Source: Marthasterias glacialis
Lineage: Eukaryota > Echinodermata > Asteroidea > Forcipulatida > Asteriidae
NCBI GenBank assembly: GCA_911728455.2
Contig: OU452235.1
Span: forward strand, 8,424,351 to 8,488,350
DNA length: 64,000 nucleotides
Direction: 5' to 3'
Shown: positions 1 through 11,345 of the stretch, piece by piece
Position numbering within the stretch: the stretch's first letter is position 1
Layout of the letters: each line of letters begins with the position of its first letter
The notes under the pieces: generated by a model
Told to the model about the DNA's origin: nothing
Databases searched by the model: none
What the model saw: the letters and a program-made list of their open reading frames with translations, nothing else
Made by a program: the position numbers and the translations under genes

Positions 1-320
1 TCTCACACTCAATAATTCATAGATTCCACTTCTTGAAACTAAAATCAAACCAGGACATAATTTGAATTGTAAAACGTTAACGACACACCATGATGTTAAA
101 AATAGAAGTATTCAAATTAACTTTCAATCTCTTGATATTTTTTGGCATTTCTCCTTGGCTGCTCAAACAACTTGTCAAGTCTTCCCAGTTTAATACGAGA
201 AAAAGTTCTCAAAGCTGCCAACATTCACTAGTGGAAGCCAAAAGCCTCAAAAATCCTCACCCAAATTGCATTACAGTGAAGTGTTCTTGAGATCGGTACA
301 AAGGATGACATACAAAAAGT
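1..320. other. unassigned flank
   Basis: AT-rich sequence. I see no convincing gene, RNA gene or repeat family member here. If the candidate terminal exon at 321-634 is real, this would be its downstream region on the minus strand, but I found no obvious AATAAA on that strand. Confidence 0.4.
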
Positions 321-634
321 TCAATCACAGTGCCCTACTTCCTTGTCACCTCCCTGTGATAGACATGGGGGTGGATTTCCCTCTTTATGCACAGTGACAG
401 AATCCCCTTGCGGGAGCAGATCCCCAAGAACAGAGGAAGAAAATTGGCAACATTCAATGAGAACCTTTAGAGTGAGAATATGAGCTGATGCCAGACGGCT
501 GAATCCGAGGCTTGCTGGTGGGATGAAAGGATCAACGGAATGCTTGTCACAGTCGCTCAAACCGGCATCAAGTTGGCTGATCCTCCATGCGTGGATGTCG
601 TCTACATTTACATGCACCGACCAACTTCTGGTGT
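321..634 (-). CDS. possible terminal exon of the minus-strand adaptor-like gene
   Basis: On the minus strand this is open for 103 codons and ends at a stop at 321-323. The AG before 634 leaves two bases (AC). These complete the codon begun by the single G left over at the end of the 7219-7341 exon, giving Asp and then TRSWSVHVNVDD. The predicted peptide is mixed and not low-complexity, with a stretch reading DIHAWRISQLDAGLSDCDK. I recognise no domain in it. Against it, the acceptor has a weak pyrimidine tract, and the open frame extends upstream of the acceptor (to about 776), so the phase match may be chance. An alternative is an internal exon ending at the GT after 465. Repeat-derived sequence is also possible. 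Confidence 0.25.
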
Positions 635-1086
635 CTATTCTTGAACTCAAGTACTTACATGCACGTGTACAATACGACAGCATGAATTTTGTGGAGATTT
701 TGTTACTGTGCTCACCAAGACGGTGAAGATGGGAATCAAAAGGTAGCACTGCAGACAGGCGCAATGTAAGATGCAACGTTGCTTCTCCACCTAGTTCCTC
801 TGTGGTGGTGTGTTAGTCGTGTTTTTCTGGCAGCTTTAATAATGATGCTGTACACACACCCGGGAGTACAGTGTAGTTTAGAATCCTTTGTCTTCCTGTA
901 TGGGCTTAATCACCTCATCAGTCGTTAATAATAAAAGCCCTGACAAGCTTAAAGTCAGCGAAATCGTCACAGTTATTGCACTCGTAGTTTAATCACAGAG
1001 CAGAGGATCCACGATTGTAATTACAGACTCTATTCCTCCCGATGCCCAAGAGTATTATGTAACCAGTTCAAGGCACATGCAGTGAT

Positions 1087-1155
1087 CATACATACATGTA
1101 CGTACAGTATATATACATGTACGTACAGTATACATACATGTACGTACGTGTATAA
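1087..1155. repeat. short tandem of ATACATGTACGTAC units
   Basis: About three units of a roughly 24-base motif built from ATACATGTACGTACAGT. It belongs to the TACATGTA-type palindromic motifs scattered across the window. Confidence 0.8.
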
Positions 1156-2269
1156 CCCTTCAACTGTACAGTTCTCAGTCTCCTGACGAAGGACAAAGCA
1201 CACAAGTCAAACAAGGAGAAGAAAAAACAAAGTGTTTTATCTTTCAAAGCCACCACTTTCTCCACAGAGAGATCCAAACATCTACAAACACATGCAAGAT
1301 TCAAACTACGTAATTCCTTCCTCCAACTCTAGCGGGATGTGGCTTTAGTCGTTTTGCTGGAGGATAATGATGTAGATGAAGATGTAGATGGTAAAATCTC
1401 CAATATCCAACTCTCAAATCCTCAAGCAATCAAGTTGTAGGCCTACTGGTTGCCTGTACTGGTTGAACAAGTGTGTTTACTACTTTGTCATGCATCCTTT
1501 GAGAGACATTGCCCAGGCATTGAGGTACACAAAGCCTAATGACAATCATAGATTATGTAATCCAGCTACTACAGGCCTTTGTCTTTCTGCTTCAGTGGTC
1601 ATTCTTCGCATATAAAATAGTAAACTTGTTGTTATTAATGCTGGTCTAAGGACAATGTGGTAATGACCAGGAAACAGCTGTTGACACATCAAGCGCAAAT
1701 GTATACTGTATCTTTCAGCTGTCGAATTAAGCCCCTTTTACACCACACAAATTTTTCCAAAATCCCTGGAAAATGTGTTTGACCTTTTCACACTTAAATT
1801 GTTAACCCCAGCAAACTCCTGGGGAAAAGCCATTTCCTGGGAAATAGCTACCCCTGCTTGGGAGTAAGGCTAAGTCAGATAACCCCATGGTAAGGATCTG
1901 GAGTGTGAATTTTTCCCAGGAAAATTGCATCAAGTGTGAAACAAACATGGGGTGGCGGTAGGGTTAAAACTTCCCGATAATTTCCTGGAGTTTTATTTCC
2001 TGGGAAATGGCTCTGTAATGAGAACAGGGTTTTAGTGTCTTCCAGGACAAATTCCACCATAGAGCCGGGACCAGACATCAACCAGGGTCCAACTTACATC
2101 AACCAGGGTCCAACTTCATTAGGCTGTTTTACAGCAGAAAATTGTGCTCAGAAATTTCGTTTTTTGTTTGCTCATCACAAATAAGCAGGGAACCATTTGT
2201 AAATAATATACATTTATACCTTTATTTTAGCTAGTAACCTGTCTCTGCAGAGCAAGATTTTTCTTTGAT

Positions 2270-2475
2270 AAGCAAATTTTAATTTCTTTTTATTTTATAT
2301 ATTTTTTTGTATATTTTTTAAAACCTTCTTATTAATTTATTTATTTATTTATTATTTAGTTTTGTCATTATTTTAAAATTTATTTGTTATTATTTATTTA
2401 TTTTTTTTTTCCATTATTATTATTGTTCTTATTATTATGTATTATTATTATTATTATTATTATTTTTTTTTTTTG
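2270..2475. repeat. AT-rich low-complexity tract ending in (TTA)n, poly-T and poly-G
   Basis: Runs of TTTATT and ATT triplets followed by T and then G homopolymers. This is simple-sequence DNA with no coding content. Confidence 0.85.
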
Positions 2476-3299
2476 GGGGGGGGCAGGCCTGAAGTTTTAC
2501 CTTTGGGAGGGCTGTGCCTTTTAAATTATGCAAAGGGCTCTTAGAACAAGGGAAGCTTTTGAAGGAGCACTAAGGCCAAGACCGGCGCAACAGCAGCCAT
2601 GGTCTCTGTGAAATTCACGTATTTCCAGGCCTGGGGGGTGGGGCGGGGGGAACGTTAGTCAGAAGTGATTGTTTTTATTCAATTATAAAATGAGATCCTT
2701 CTGAATGTGAAAACATTTTTCCCAAACGAAGACAAAGACCAGCTCCCATGCTGAAAAAGTTTCATTGTACTGAACTTCTTGACCTAGATGACATCCTAAA
2801 CGGCCTGTTTATTTCATTTCCCTGCAAGAAAATAGTAGGAAAACAATCTAATTGTACACAAGGGACATTACACAAGTGTTATTCACTCGCTTTGTTTACT
2901 CGCAGCTGATCCCAACGGCCGACGGAAAAGAGAACGAAGAAAAGAATTCCCAAAGATTACGGTTGTAATCCCTGAAAGCCTTCCAGCTTCAGTTCAAGTT
3001 GTTCTCTCAGCAGACGTGGAGGAGCAGCTCCCTCTCTCTATCCGAGGGGGTCCTTGTGTAAGATAACCAGATTAGGAGTGTCAAGAGAGATGTAGATTTC
3101 AGATTGGCCCATGGCATGCAGCAGCCAACTCAGGGGAGTCCATTCTGACCTTCAGTTCCTATTAAGATAGGCGGCTATGAAGTGTTAGGTGTTAAGTAGG
3201 TTTGGGAAAAGTCTGTTTATCTTTGGCAGTTTCATGTTCCAAAAACAGCCCACATTACATCTTTTTAGGTGGCCGGTAGGTACTGGACACCTCGTTTTT

Positions 3300-4560
3300 G
3301 GTTTTTTTTTTTAGTTTTTAGGTGTTCGGCCATCAGCCGAAAACCTATTGTTACTGTTAAGTTGTTTTTTTTCTGCGTATTCTTTCCCCTGAACCTTGTC
3401 CATCAATTTTCTCGAAAAGTAAAGCTTGTACTTACATGTGTACCATGTACAAAGATCTTAGTGAGTAGATACAACTTTTTTGAAATGATGACGTCATTAG
3501 GTTAAATAAACCTTAAATAGTTCAAAAAATTCATATCTCAAGAACGGCAAATGCTACATTCAATATCTTTGGTGCATATGAAAGGTCTTGTAATGTTGGA
3601 CACATTGTATGCACACCGTGACCCCATTTGACCTTTACTTCCGGTCAAAACCGAAAGTTAAAGTTAAAATCATGTTATTTGGGGCTCTAGAGCCTAAGTG
3701 AACGAAAATATATAATATATGTATATATGCATAATATTTTCTTTAGCTCATGAGCATTCTAGAAATGTGATATATGACGTCATAACTACGTCACAACGAA
3801 TATGGTACACGAGGTCGAAAAAAATTTTATTTATCTCAAAAAATAAAGCGTGTACGGACTTGAACTATATATGAAACTTACTATATACCTAGACCACAGT
3901 GTGTACATGACAAAGCAAAATTGTTTTGAATGATGACGTCCATTACATTAAATTGAAGTTTTATACTAAAATAATCAAGAATAACACATGCTACATACAT
4001 TATCTTTACACCATATGGAAGGTCTTGAGGTATTAAATAAATCTTACACAGGGTGTGACCCCATTTGACCTTTACTTCCGGTCGAAACCGGAAGTAGTAT
4101 TTTTTTATATAAAAATTCATATCTGAATAACGTAAATTTGTATATTAATATAACAACCTGATTTTAAGGCCCTTCGAAGATTCTACAAAGTTTTACAATG
4201 GTCGAAACCGGAAGTGTAATCTTGTACATACAAAAATGTGTATCTTGTTAATGAAACGTGGTACATTTATAATCAATACATCGATTTACAGCTTTCGAGC
4301 AATTCTAGAAATCTTGTAAACAGTGTTACCCCATTTGACCTTTAGTTCCTGTCAAAACCGGAAGTTGAAGTCTCATATGACAAACCTTCATGCATAAAGC
4401 TCAACAAAAGGTACAAATAAATATTTTGCACGTCAGCATAGCAAAAGGAGACAACAAACTTGCACACAATATTGACCTTAACATTTTCGATTGCACAAAC
4501 ATTTTATTACGTTCAAGCCGAACACCATGAGTTTGGTCACAAACTCTAAATTTTTAGTTT
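3300..4560. repeat. hairpin-led repeat module A with 'CCATTTGACCTTTACTTCCGG' units
   Basis: The module starts with a hairpin (GGTGTTCGGC facing GCCGAAAACC, near 3320-3345), then 'TATTGTTACTGTT' and a T-rich tract. The body holds divergent copies of a unit marked by 'CCCATTTGACCTTTA' and a self-complementary 'ACTTCCGGTC...AACCGGAAGT' pair, at about 3622, 4059, 4200 and 4328, with TGACGTCA-like sites between them. ORFs here are chance. The layout of hairpin, 'TATTGTT', T-rich tract and internal array is shared with the next module, so the two look like relatives of one element family that I cannot name. Confidence 0.6.
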
Positions 4561-5350
4561 TTTAGCTGTTTTAGCGCGAAGCTTGCTGGAACAGCTATTG
4601 TTTTCGTTAGAGGTTTTTTTTCTTCTATTTATTATTATCATTATTTTTTTTTTCTTCTCGCCAAATCATTCTAGGGGCTTAAATGCAAACTTGCCAGCAT
4701 TGAATAACTTCATATATTTGCATCATGTTTAGAACTTGATTAGACCTAGTGCATGTTACAATGACGTTATCGTGTGTCACGTGACGCCACCTTAAAGGTG
4801 CCACTTTCAAAGTTCAGTATCCACAGTACAAAATGCCAGATCAAGCTCAAACCTTGCACGTATTCAAGTTGGGAAGTGTTACATCCAAAAATTCAGGTCA
4901 CGTTATGATGACGTCATCATATGTCACGTGACGTCACCTTAAAGATGCAATTTTCAAATTGCTACATTTCCAGAACAAAATGCCAGATCAAGCTCAAACC
5001 TTGCATGTATTCAAGTTGGAACGTGTTACATCCACAAATTCAGGTCATGTCATGATGATGTCATCATATGTCACGTGACATCACCTTAAAGATGCAATTT
5101 TCAAATTGCTACATTTCCAGAACAAAATGCCAGATCAAGCTCAAACCTAGCGTGCATTCAAGTTGGGACGCATTGCATCCCAACAAAATGGAGTCATGTC
5201 ATGATGACGTCATCGTGTGTCACGTGACGTTACCTTAAAGGTGCAATTTTGAAAGTAAAATAACTACAGAACAAAATGCCAGATCAGGATCAAACCTTGC
5301 AAGTTGGGAAGTGTTACATCCAAAAAATTGAGGTCACGTCATGAAGTGGC
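4561..5350. repeat. hairpin-led module B: ~147-bp tandem array with CRE and E-box motifs
   Basis: It begins with AGCTGTT facing AACAGCT (near 4563-4600), then 'ATTGTTTTCGTTAGA' and a T-rich tract. From about 4730 to 5345 there are four copies of one unit. The shared 'AGATCAAGCTCAAACC' anchor recurs at about 4839, 4986, 5133 and 5282, giving steps of 147, 147 and 149 bases. Each unit carries a TGACGTCA-like site close to 'GTCACGTGACGTCACC', an overlapping CACGTG E-box and TGACGTCA, with single-base variants between copies. No coding content. Confidence 0.75.
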
Positions 5351-5975
5351 TGAAACAACTGGAACAGCTCTGTGTTTCGTTCGCATATGAACACACAACA
5401 CAGCTCTAGTTTACTCTTTATTTTTCTTCTTAGGATATTTTTCTCTGCGGGACTTCTTGGTCACAAACTTGTCAGAATGACTTGAAACTTTCAACAAACA
5501 TTAGTACCTGCCGTTACGGTACAACAAGTTGAAACAATAAAGCCTTCAACATGGAATAATTTCCGAACAAAAAAAAGGTACAACTTTCTCATCTGCAGAA
5601 ATGTATTATTTATGTTATATGGAAAATTTGGTTGAACATATTCTTTCAGGAAATCTTTACTGTTATGGGTCAAATAGCTAAAACAAAAGAAAATCTTAAA
5701 TGGCGAAAAACTCCACATACCAACAGGCTTAGAAACGTGATACTCTGCACAAATATTCTTTAGGGTATGGGGATTATTTCAGAATTTTGAAATCTTAAAC
5801 TATAACCATCGCTTTGGTCCAATGAACAAAAGCAATGAAGCCTTCATCATGGACTAACTCCCGAACGAAAAAAGGAACAGCTTTTAAATTTGCCGAAAAC
5901 TCACTTTTTATTTTATATGGGAGAGTTTGTTAAATATCATCTTTAAAGAAAATCTCTACTGTTATGGGTCAACCT
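5350..5975. repeat. repeat module C: two divergent ~330-bp units
   Basis: It starts with a third hairpin-like segment (AACAGCTCTGTGTT facing AACACAGCT, about 5372-5408). Two divergent copies follow, at about 5480-5680 and 5805-5975. They share 'AAGCCTTCAACATGGA', 'CCGAACAAAAAAAGG' and the ending 'CTACTGTTATGGGTCAA'. Noncoding. Confidence 0.6.
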
Positions 5976-7218
5976 CAGTCCTTCCCTCCCCTTCTCTTTC
6001 TTATCCCAACCTATCCCTTCCAGCTTCAACTGTTATGTACCTATATTTGTCCCTTGATTCTTGGCCGAATAAATAATAATAAAATAACAACTAAAGTTGG
6101 TTTTAATTTTCAAGAAAATCTGCAAATGGCCACCAGGTTCAACCTTAGCATTAGTGGACTCATCAAAAATACTTTTGTTACGACCTTCTGGGGACATGAC
6201 AATTTATACACACTTTACAGTCTTAAGTGCATGTATTTAACAGGCCACATGGGCCATAGCCACACAAAAAAAAAAAAAAAAAAAAGATAACGAAATTATG
6301 TCTTTCAGTTTCAAGATTTCCATGATTTTATGACTTCGAGACTTGCTTCTGATAAAACAAAACTCATTTTATCAAATAATGAAGTATTTCGAAAAAACAA
6401 GTTACTTATTACAGAGGTCAATGTAATGTGAGTAGTTGTGAAATTTACAAAACTATTAAAATAAATTAAAAATCTAGAGAGGAGGGAGATTTTTGCTAGT
6501 CTAGACTTTAAAATTATAATCAGAAAAAGCATGTACATTGTAGGGGAAACCATGACTTGTAAGGCTGTAAGGTCTAGATTACCAGCACAATGCTTCAGCA
6601 GTCCAGAGGCTATTTCATGCCCTTATTTCAAGAACCTTGAGGGAGTCCCCATCTAGCCACCGATCAAATTGATTTGCTCCAGAATTTGAATGTAATAATG
6701 ACGAGTTACTCCCACGTTATCGACTGACGTCACATCTTGGGGGAACTGTTGCCCGGAAGATTGATGGGAAGCAAACAAACAAAGCTGGATGCAAACAACA
6801 ACAACAAAATTGTAGGGGGACGGCGAGTGGCCATGTGTTTTTCTGACTGACCTTGTTTTACTCGACATTTTGAACAGTTTGCTCCGTTTGTCATCAAGAG
6901 AGAGCAAAGCATACTGTTTGAAAAGTCATCGAGTAAACCTCTGATTCTTCTCACAGCCACACACTAACTAAAGAGATTTAAGACATGGCGTAACTGCAAA
7001 CCTCTATCTTACTGTAGCACCTTACAAACCCTCACATCATTCTTGATCTTGTTTTCTACTGAAAACCTCATTAAGAAAGTAGGATTCCATCAAAATCAGG
7101 CAAATCTGGGGTGTGGATTTTTTTTCAAAGGTTTAGGCTAGTCAGAGTTTACTTGGCTAACAACCAAAAACATGTTGAGCTTAATGGACTGATCAATCAA
7201 CCTTAACATTTTACAAAC
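5976..7218. other. intron-like stretch between the 7.2-kb exon and the candidate terminal exon
   Basis: Contains a poly-A run at 6266-6285. A minus-strand candidate exon near 6855-6960 ends at a strong donor (AAACAAG before GTCAGT, exon end about 6855). Read from either AG near 6966, it runs into a stop within about a dozen codons in the phase required by the 7219-7341 exon. I therefore do not call it part of the gene, although 'VCGCEKNQRFTR-stop' could be a very short alternative C-terminus. Nothing else recognised. Confidence 0.4.
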
Positions 7219-7341
7219 CTTGCTCCCCTTCGTCAAAGTGGAGATCCTCGTACGTTCCGGTGTCGTCCCCTCCACACTCCAGGGCATCAAAGTGGGTCAC
7301 ATGATGAGTCGGTGACTGGCCAACTCCTCCGCCGTTATAGC
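7219..7341 (-). CDS. internal exon of tyrosine-motif adaptor-like protein
   Basis: A 123-base exon on the minus strand. The acceptor is 'ATGCCCTAG' just before 7341 and the donor is AGCAAG followed by GTTTGT. It starts with two bases that complete the Gly codon split by the 11608-12277 exon, so the junction reads NEIYQ-G-YNGGGVGQ, and it ends with one base (phase 1 to phase 1). The peptide is hydrophilic and acidic and contains SPTHHVTHFDALECGG and then GTYEDLHFDEGEQ. In the latter a tyrosine sits in a YEDL context typical of SH2 docking sites. There is no globular domain. As a symmetric phase-1 exon it could be skipped without a frameshift. The intron to the upstream exon is about 4.3 kb. 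Confident as an exon, not as to family. Confidence 0.75.
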
Positions 7342-7529
7342 CTAGGGCATATGTTACGAAATGGAAACAGTTAATCAAATGACCTGTGTGAGGCAAACAC
7401 CCTGTGGGTAAGAAGAACTGGGTCTCCATCACCACCACCCTGCACTCCCTTTTCCCCCACCATCCTTTAACCAACATTAAACCTACAGGTCTCATACTTT
7501 ACAGGGGCAATGGAGGCAATGTAACCAAA

Positions 7530-7655
7530 CCGAGGCTGGAAGGGCAAATAGATGGTTCCTTTTTGTACAATAAATATTAGCATCTATTACTGTTATTGGA
7601 TACAGAGAACGTGACCAAGATGGCCAGTAGCATGATAAAGGTCTATTGGCTTCGT
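7530..7655. repeat. dispersed repeat, second copy at 25035-25150
   Basis: Shares 'AACCGAGGCTGGAAGGGCAA', 'AGCATCTATTACTGTTATTG' and 'GATAAAGGTCTATT' with 25035-25150 in the same orientation. The 25-kb copy lacks about 14 bases near its end. Family unknown. Confidence 0.8.
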
Positions 7656-8584
7656 GCTACTTGTTCATTGCCTTGATGCCCTTTGAAATGTTCCAGTAGA
7701 AGTTTAGGTTGTCCTCATAGAAGCGGCCTTCAAAAGGAAAAACTGCTTTGCCCATACAAGACTGAAGTATCCAGCTTGAACCTAGCACATGGTTTAAGAC
7801 CAGTGAATTAAACATGTCGAACTGTTTTTTTTTAAAATGGCTTTACATTATGGTGTACACTATTCATGTCAGACATGCACTTTTGTTTTTGCAAAAAAAG
7901 AGGAATCTGCCCTTCACACAAAATCTTGTACAGTGTTTTTCAGTTATGGCACTGACACACACAACAAATTAAAAAAAGAAATGAAATAAGCTGATAAGCT
8001 GAGCTGAAATGTTGCATGCCTGACATTTGTAGCAATCAATAACAACAATGATAAAAATCCATTTGTCAGATGCTCCCCGAGGCATTTTACACAAAAATAA
8101 AGTACCAAAAAAGTACAACAAAGCAAAATATAAATTAAAGAAAATTCAGCCTGAACGGACACATTAATCAACATACAAGAGAACCCCCACATCCAGTGAA
8201 AAAAACAAAACATATACACGTTCATGAAAAGGAAACCACAGAGACCAATGCTGTGTAACACATTTTTTCGGACTTATGAAGACACCTTCCCATCCCGCCC
8301 CTCCCCGAGTCCGAACCACAAAAGATGACAACAGTATGTAGACAAAAAGATACACGCAACACAATATACATGTACAGTACATGAACAATATAAGCACATT
8401 AACCCCAGCAGTGTCCGGGACCAAACAAATCGACCCAATTTTTGGATTGTGTTCTATTAGAGAGTTTTTTCAAAGCTGGTTTTTGGACACCCGATCCCTT
8501 TAATATAATACTCGGTTTTGAGCTATTCAATGCTGTACAGTAATTGCTTCCTTTTTGAGTGAAACAAGAATATATAATTCTTGA

Positions 8585-8622
8585 AAACACTGTGTGGACG
8601 TGTGTAAGTCCACACAGTGTTT
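8585..8622. repeat. perfect 15-bp-arm hairpin
   Basis: AAACACTGTGTGGAC is followed by an 8-base loop and its exact reverse complement. A third partial copy (ACACAGTGTGGAC) lies just downstream, at about 8631-8644. It is not followed by a T-run terminator and no RNA gene is apparent. Confidence 0.85.
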
Positions 8623-9585
8623 CAAGTTCCTACACAGTGTGGACATCTTTTGTTCTCAGGTCTACACTTCGTATATGTAGTGCTAAATTAACACTCACAC
8701 ACAACAGTGAAAACTGAAGCTTCACAATCATGTCTTGGCCACATTTAATGTCACAAGGTCTTGACTTTTCCATGACTCTTTTTGACAAACTGTGACATTT
8801 CAAGCAAGGCACTCTTGAAGACAAAATATAAAATAGGGGGCAGCTTTTGGGTAGTGACCCTCAAGCCTACGAGTATATTCTTAGTAATCCAGGACTGCAA
8901 CACACCGCTAAGAAGGTCATGAGTGCTACAGCGTTAACACCCCGGCCAGACACACCCTGAGAGGCACTGAGGTAACATCATCAGAGCCGGCAACACCTCT
9001 CATGCAAGGGGGAAGGTCATATTGGCGAAGGAGTAATGTCAACAGTGTGGGAATTAATCTAACCAATCCCTACAAGGTCCCATCAATTTTGAACGACTGA
9101 AAAATGTTTGCTTTGCAAAATTGAAGTGACAGGAAAACTGTCCCTTTATCGACAGATAGATTTTTTAAATACACAGCCCCGTGGCAAATTTCATCTCCCT
9201 AAAAATTCAACATTATTGATGATTTCTGTCAATTCCTCAAATACTTTCTTGAAAAGTACGCTAGTTTCGAAATTCATCAAAAAATCCTTTCAATAAACAC
9301 ATTCCCCTGAGATAACAGTACATCAGGCGAGAAAAAATAATAGGGACAAGTAAGGACATGTTTTACACCATAATCAAGAACAACTGTGAGAAGAGATCTA
9401 AATTTGAAGGACATCAATAATGGACACTATGGAAGCTTAAAGTGACCATCCGTATTTTCATGTGTCCGAGCTAAATTACTGTTGGAATATATGCCAGAAA
9501 ATAGACTTTGAAAATTAAGTTGTCTTTCCCGAGTTCCCATAACACAAAAAAAGACACCTTTTCGATTCACTGTATCTGGTTCCTA

Positions 9586-9758
9586 TAGACCTTATGCATT
9601 GACGTCATCACGCCGCCATCTTAGAGGTAAATCGATGATGTAACAATGGAAACGCAGAGATTTGTACGCGCGGCGCACAAGATTGGCCAATGAACAACCT
9701 CATTTTGACCTCTAGACGAGGGCGCCCTACTCAAATGACGTCATGTGCATAAGGTCTA
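9586..9758. mobile_element. small inverted-repeat element with CRE-like ends
   Basis: The ends are inverted copies of TAGACCTTATGCA followed by TGACGTCA. The element is 173 bases and has no ORF. Inside are 'CGCCGCCATCTTAGAGGT' (a YY1-like GCCATCTT core), 'TTGGCCAATGA' and 'GAGGGCGCCCTACTC'. Related copies are at 45353-45532 (same orientation) and 44333-44489 (opposite orientation, one end lost). It is flanked by TA. A nonautonomous DNA transposon is the natural reading. Confidence 0.75.
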
Positions 9759-9794
9759 TTGTATACATTGTACATGGTCATGGATCATAACCAG

Positions 9795-10585
9795 CAGCCA
9801 ATTTCACAGAGCTGCTTCACAGTAAGCAAATTTTCATGCTAACTATAGTACAAAACTTTGCTAAAAGCATAAGTGTATTTCACAGGTTAGCAAGAAAATT
9901 AGGTGCCCAGCTTGCGCGTTCCCAAGGATTTGCATTTTTACATCATTCATTTACCTACAGTAAGCGCCGGAAGATTAGCATGTCTTTTCCTGTGCTAACA
10001 GTTATCTCAGCGCTATGAAATGGAAATTGCACAGTAAGCATAAAACGACCGTTGACCAGTTGACAACGCATGACTTGAATACACGCAAATGTTTCCCCTG
10101 CCTGGAAACAAAAGCCGTCTTAAAACACCATTATGTAATTTCGGACCACCAGATTGAAGAGGCGATTTTTGTGTAACCCTGATTATAGACCTTTGTCCTT
10201 TTGTTCCAAGGAGATTACGAGGCATCGAGAGGCTTCCACCATTGTTCATTCATTGTATTTCGGCTGAATGGAGGTAAGTCAGAGTGAGTCATGGTTCCGT
10301 GTTTAGTTCCACTCCTATGCCGTAGGTAACGACCGATGTTTTGCAATTCACGCTGTGTGAATTTGACATTTTCTGGATCGAGAAACAAAACGGACTATCC
10401 AACAAAGAGAATCTTTCTTCTCTTGGCATTGTCATGTCAGGGTTTCTTTGTGCCAACGGTACCCTCAAAGAAAAAAGATTCTGGCAATTCCGCCACAAGA
10501 ATCCCTCCAGGAGGACGGGACAACAACAACAAAAATCCCGCTGGTAACTGGTTAAACAGCTCTATGAAATTGGGCCCAGATACAC
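9795..10585. mobile_element. composite nonautonomous repeat bounded by 'AATTTCATAGAGCTGCTT'-type ends
   Basis: It opens with 'CAATTTCACAGAGCTGCTTC' and closes with 'AACAGCTCTATGAAATTGGG', which are near-perfect inverted ends. The left part (AGTAAGCAAATTTT and so on) matches 25830-26090. The inner part, with 'AATGTTTCCCCTGCCTGGAA', 'GACCTTTGTCCTTTTGTTCC' and 'GAATCCCTCCAGGAGGACGG', matches 32400-32960 and, inverted, 50205-50510 and 61255-61580. ORFs on both strands are shadows of the repeat. A 'GGAGGTAAGTCAGAG' donor-like sequence is conserved in the copies. Confidence 0.65.
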
Positions 10586-11264
10586 GTACAGCAAATCAGA
10601 AAGACGTATTCTTCTGGTAAGAAACCTTGGAAAGACATCTTAACATTCTTAAGTTTAACGTCTTTCTATGATACTTTAGCTCAGAAATATGGAAAACGCG
10701 GATGGTCATTTTTAGCTTCCGTAGAACACTGTTTAGTTTAACCATATAAGCCAGAAGCGTATTATTAGCATGCAAGATATTAGCCAGTAATGAGTACAGG
10801 GATAATGTATGCTGTACCTACATGTACATGTATGTAGATGCTTTTTTTCAGGCATGTACAAATGATGTACTGTAAATAGGGCAAATGCCGGGACATCAAA
10901 TTTTTGAACTAGCTGCAAATTTAGACTCCCAAGTAAATTCTTGCTAACACTGCGCATACATGTACATGTGTAAATGTAGGGTCTAAGGATTCACTTTTCC
11001 TTCCGCTAACATTTGACTTTGGAACCTTCCTGTATGCATCTGTAGAAAGTGTAGCTACAAAAATCCACATCATATGAAAATCCACACCCTTTCAGTCAAG
11101 CATTTGTTAGTTTGGTACGTGTGTACGTGTACTGAATCCATCACGACCATAGGGATGGCCTTTGAGGAATTAAGGGGCAGTTAAGAATCCTCTACATGTA
11201 CCACAATGATCATCTACACACTTGTACATGTACCACAATGAACACAAAGCATTGTTTACATTTG

Positions 11265-11345
11265 TATTATTTAGCCTCTGAGAAATACTCTGCTTGGGTT
11301 GAAACGTGAGGCCATTAACAATTTTGTGCTTTTTTTTGTACTAGC
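11265..11345 (+). repeat. ~75-bp dispersed repeat 'TGAGAAAGACTCTGCTAGGG'
   Basis: Contains a variant of 'CTTTGAGAAAGACTCTGC', then 'TAGGGTCGAAACGTGAGGCC' and 'ATTAACG', followed by a T-rich tail. The other copies are at 27225-27310 (plus) and, inverted, at 15850-15935 and 17405-17510. The small conserved core ahead of a T-rich stretch resembles the 3' end of a SINE or LINE, but the family is not identified. Confidence 0.65.

Larger units (their letters stand above)
640..3260. other. noncoding stretch with simple repeats and repeat fragments
   Basis: No supported gene. It holds an ATACATGTACGT-type tandem (1087-1155) and a segment at about 1730-2050 with repeated TTTCC(T/C)GGGAAA motifs and a 'CCTTTTACACCACAC' start, resembling a small inverted-repeat transposon. 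It also holds an AT-rich low-complexity tract (2270-2475) and a fragment of the GGAGGCAATTGCC-related family in its 'AAGGCCAAGACC' form at about 2487-2605. Confidence 0.5.

Noticed and set aside
321..776. 151-codon minus ORF as a complete single-exon gene
   Set aside because: The start region has no homology or promoter, and the upstream third has different character. Only the 321-634 part is kept as a possible terminal exon.
6730..6960. Candidate exon with strong donor AAACAAG/GTCAGT
   Set aside because: Reading from either possible acceptor in the phase required by the 7.2-kb exon hits a stop within about 13 codons.
10289..10620. Several overlapping ORFs of 68-94 codons
   Set aside because: They lie in a dispersed repeat also present at 32.4-32.9, 50.2-50.5 and 61.3-61.6 kb, where the frames are different or broken.
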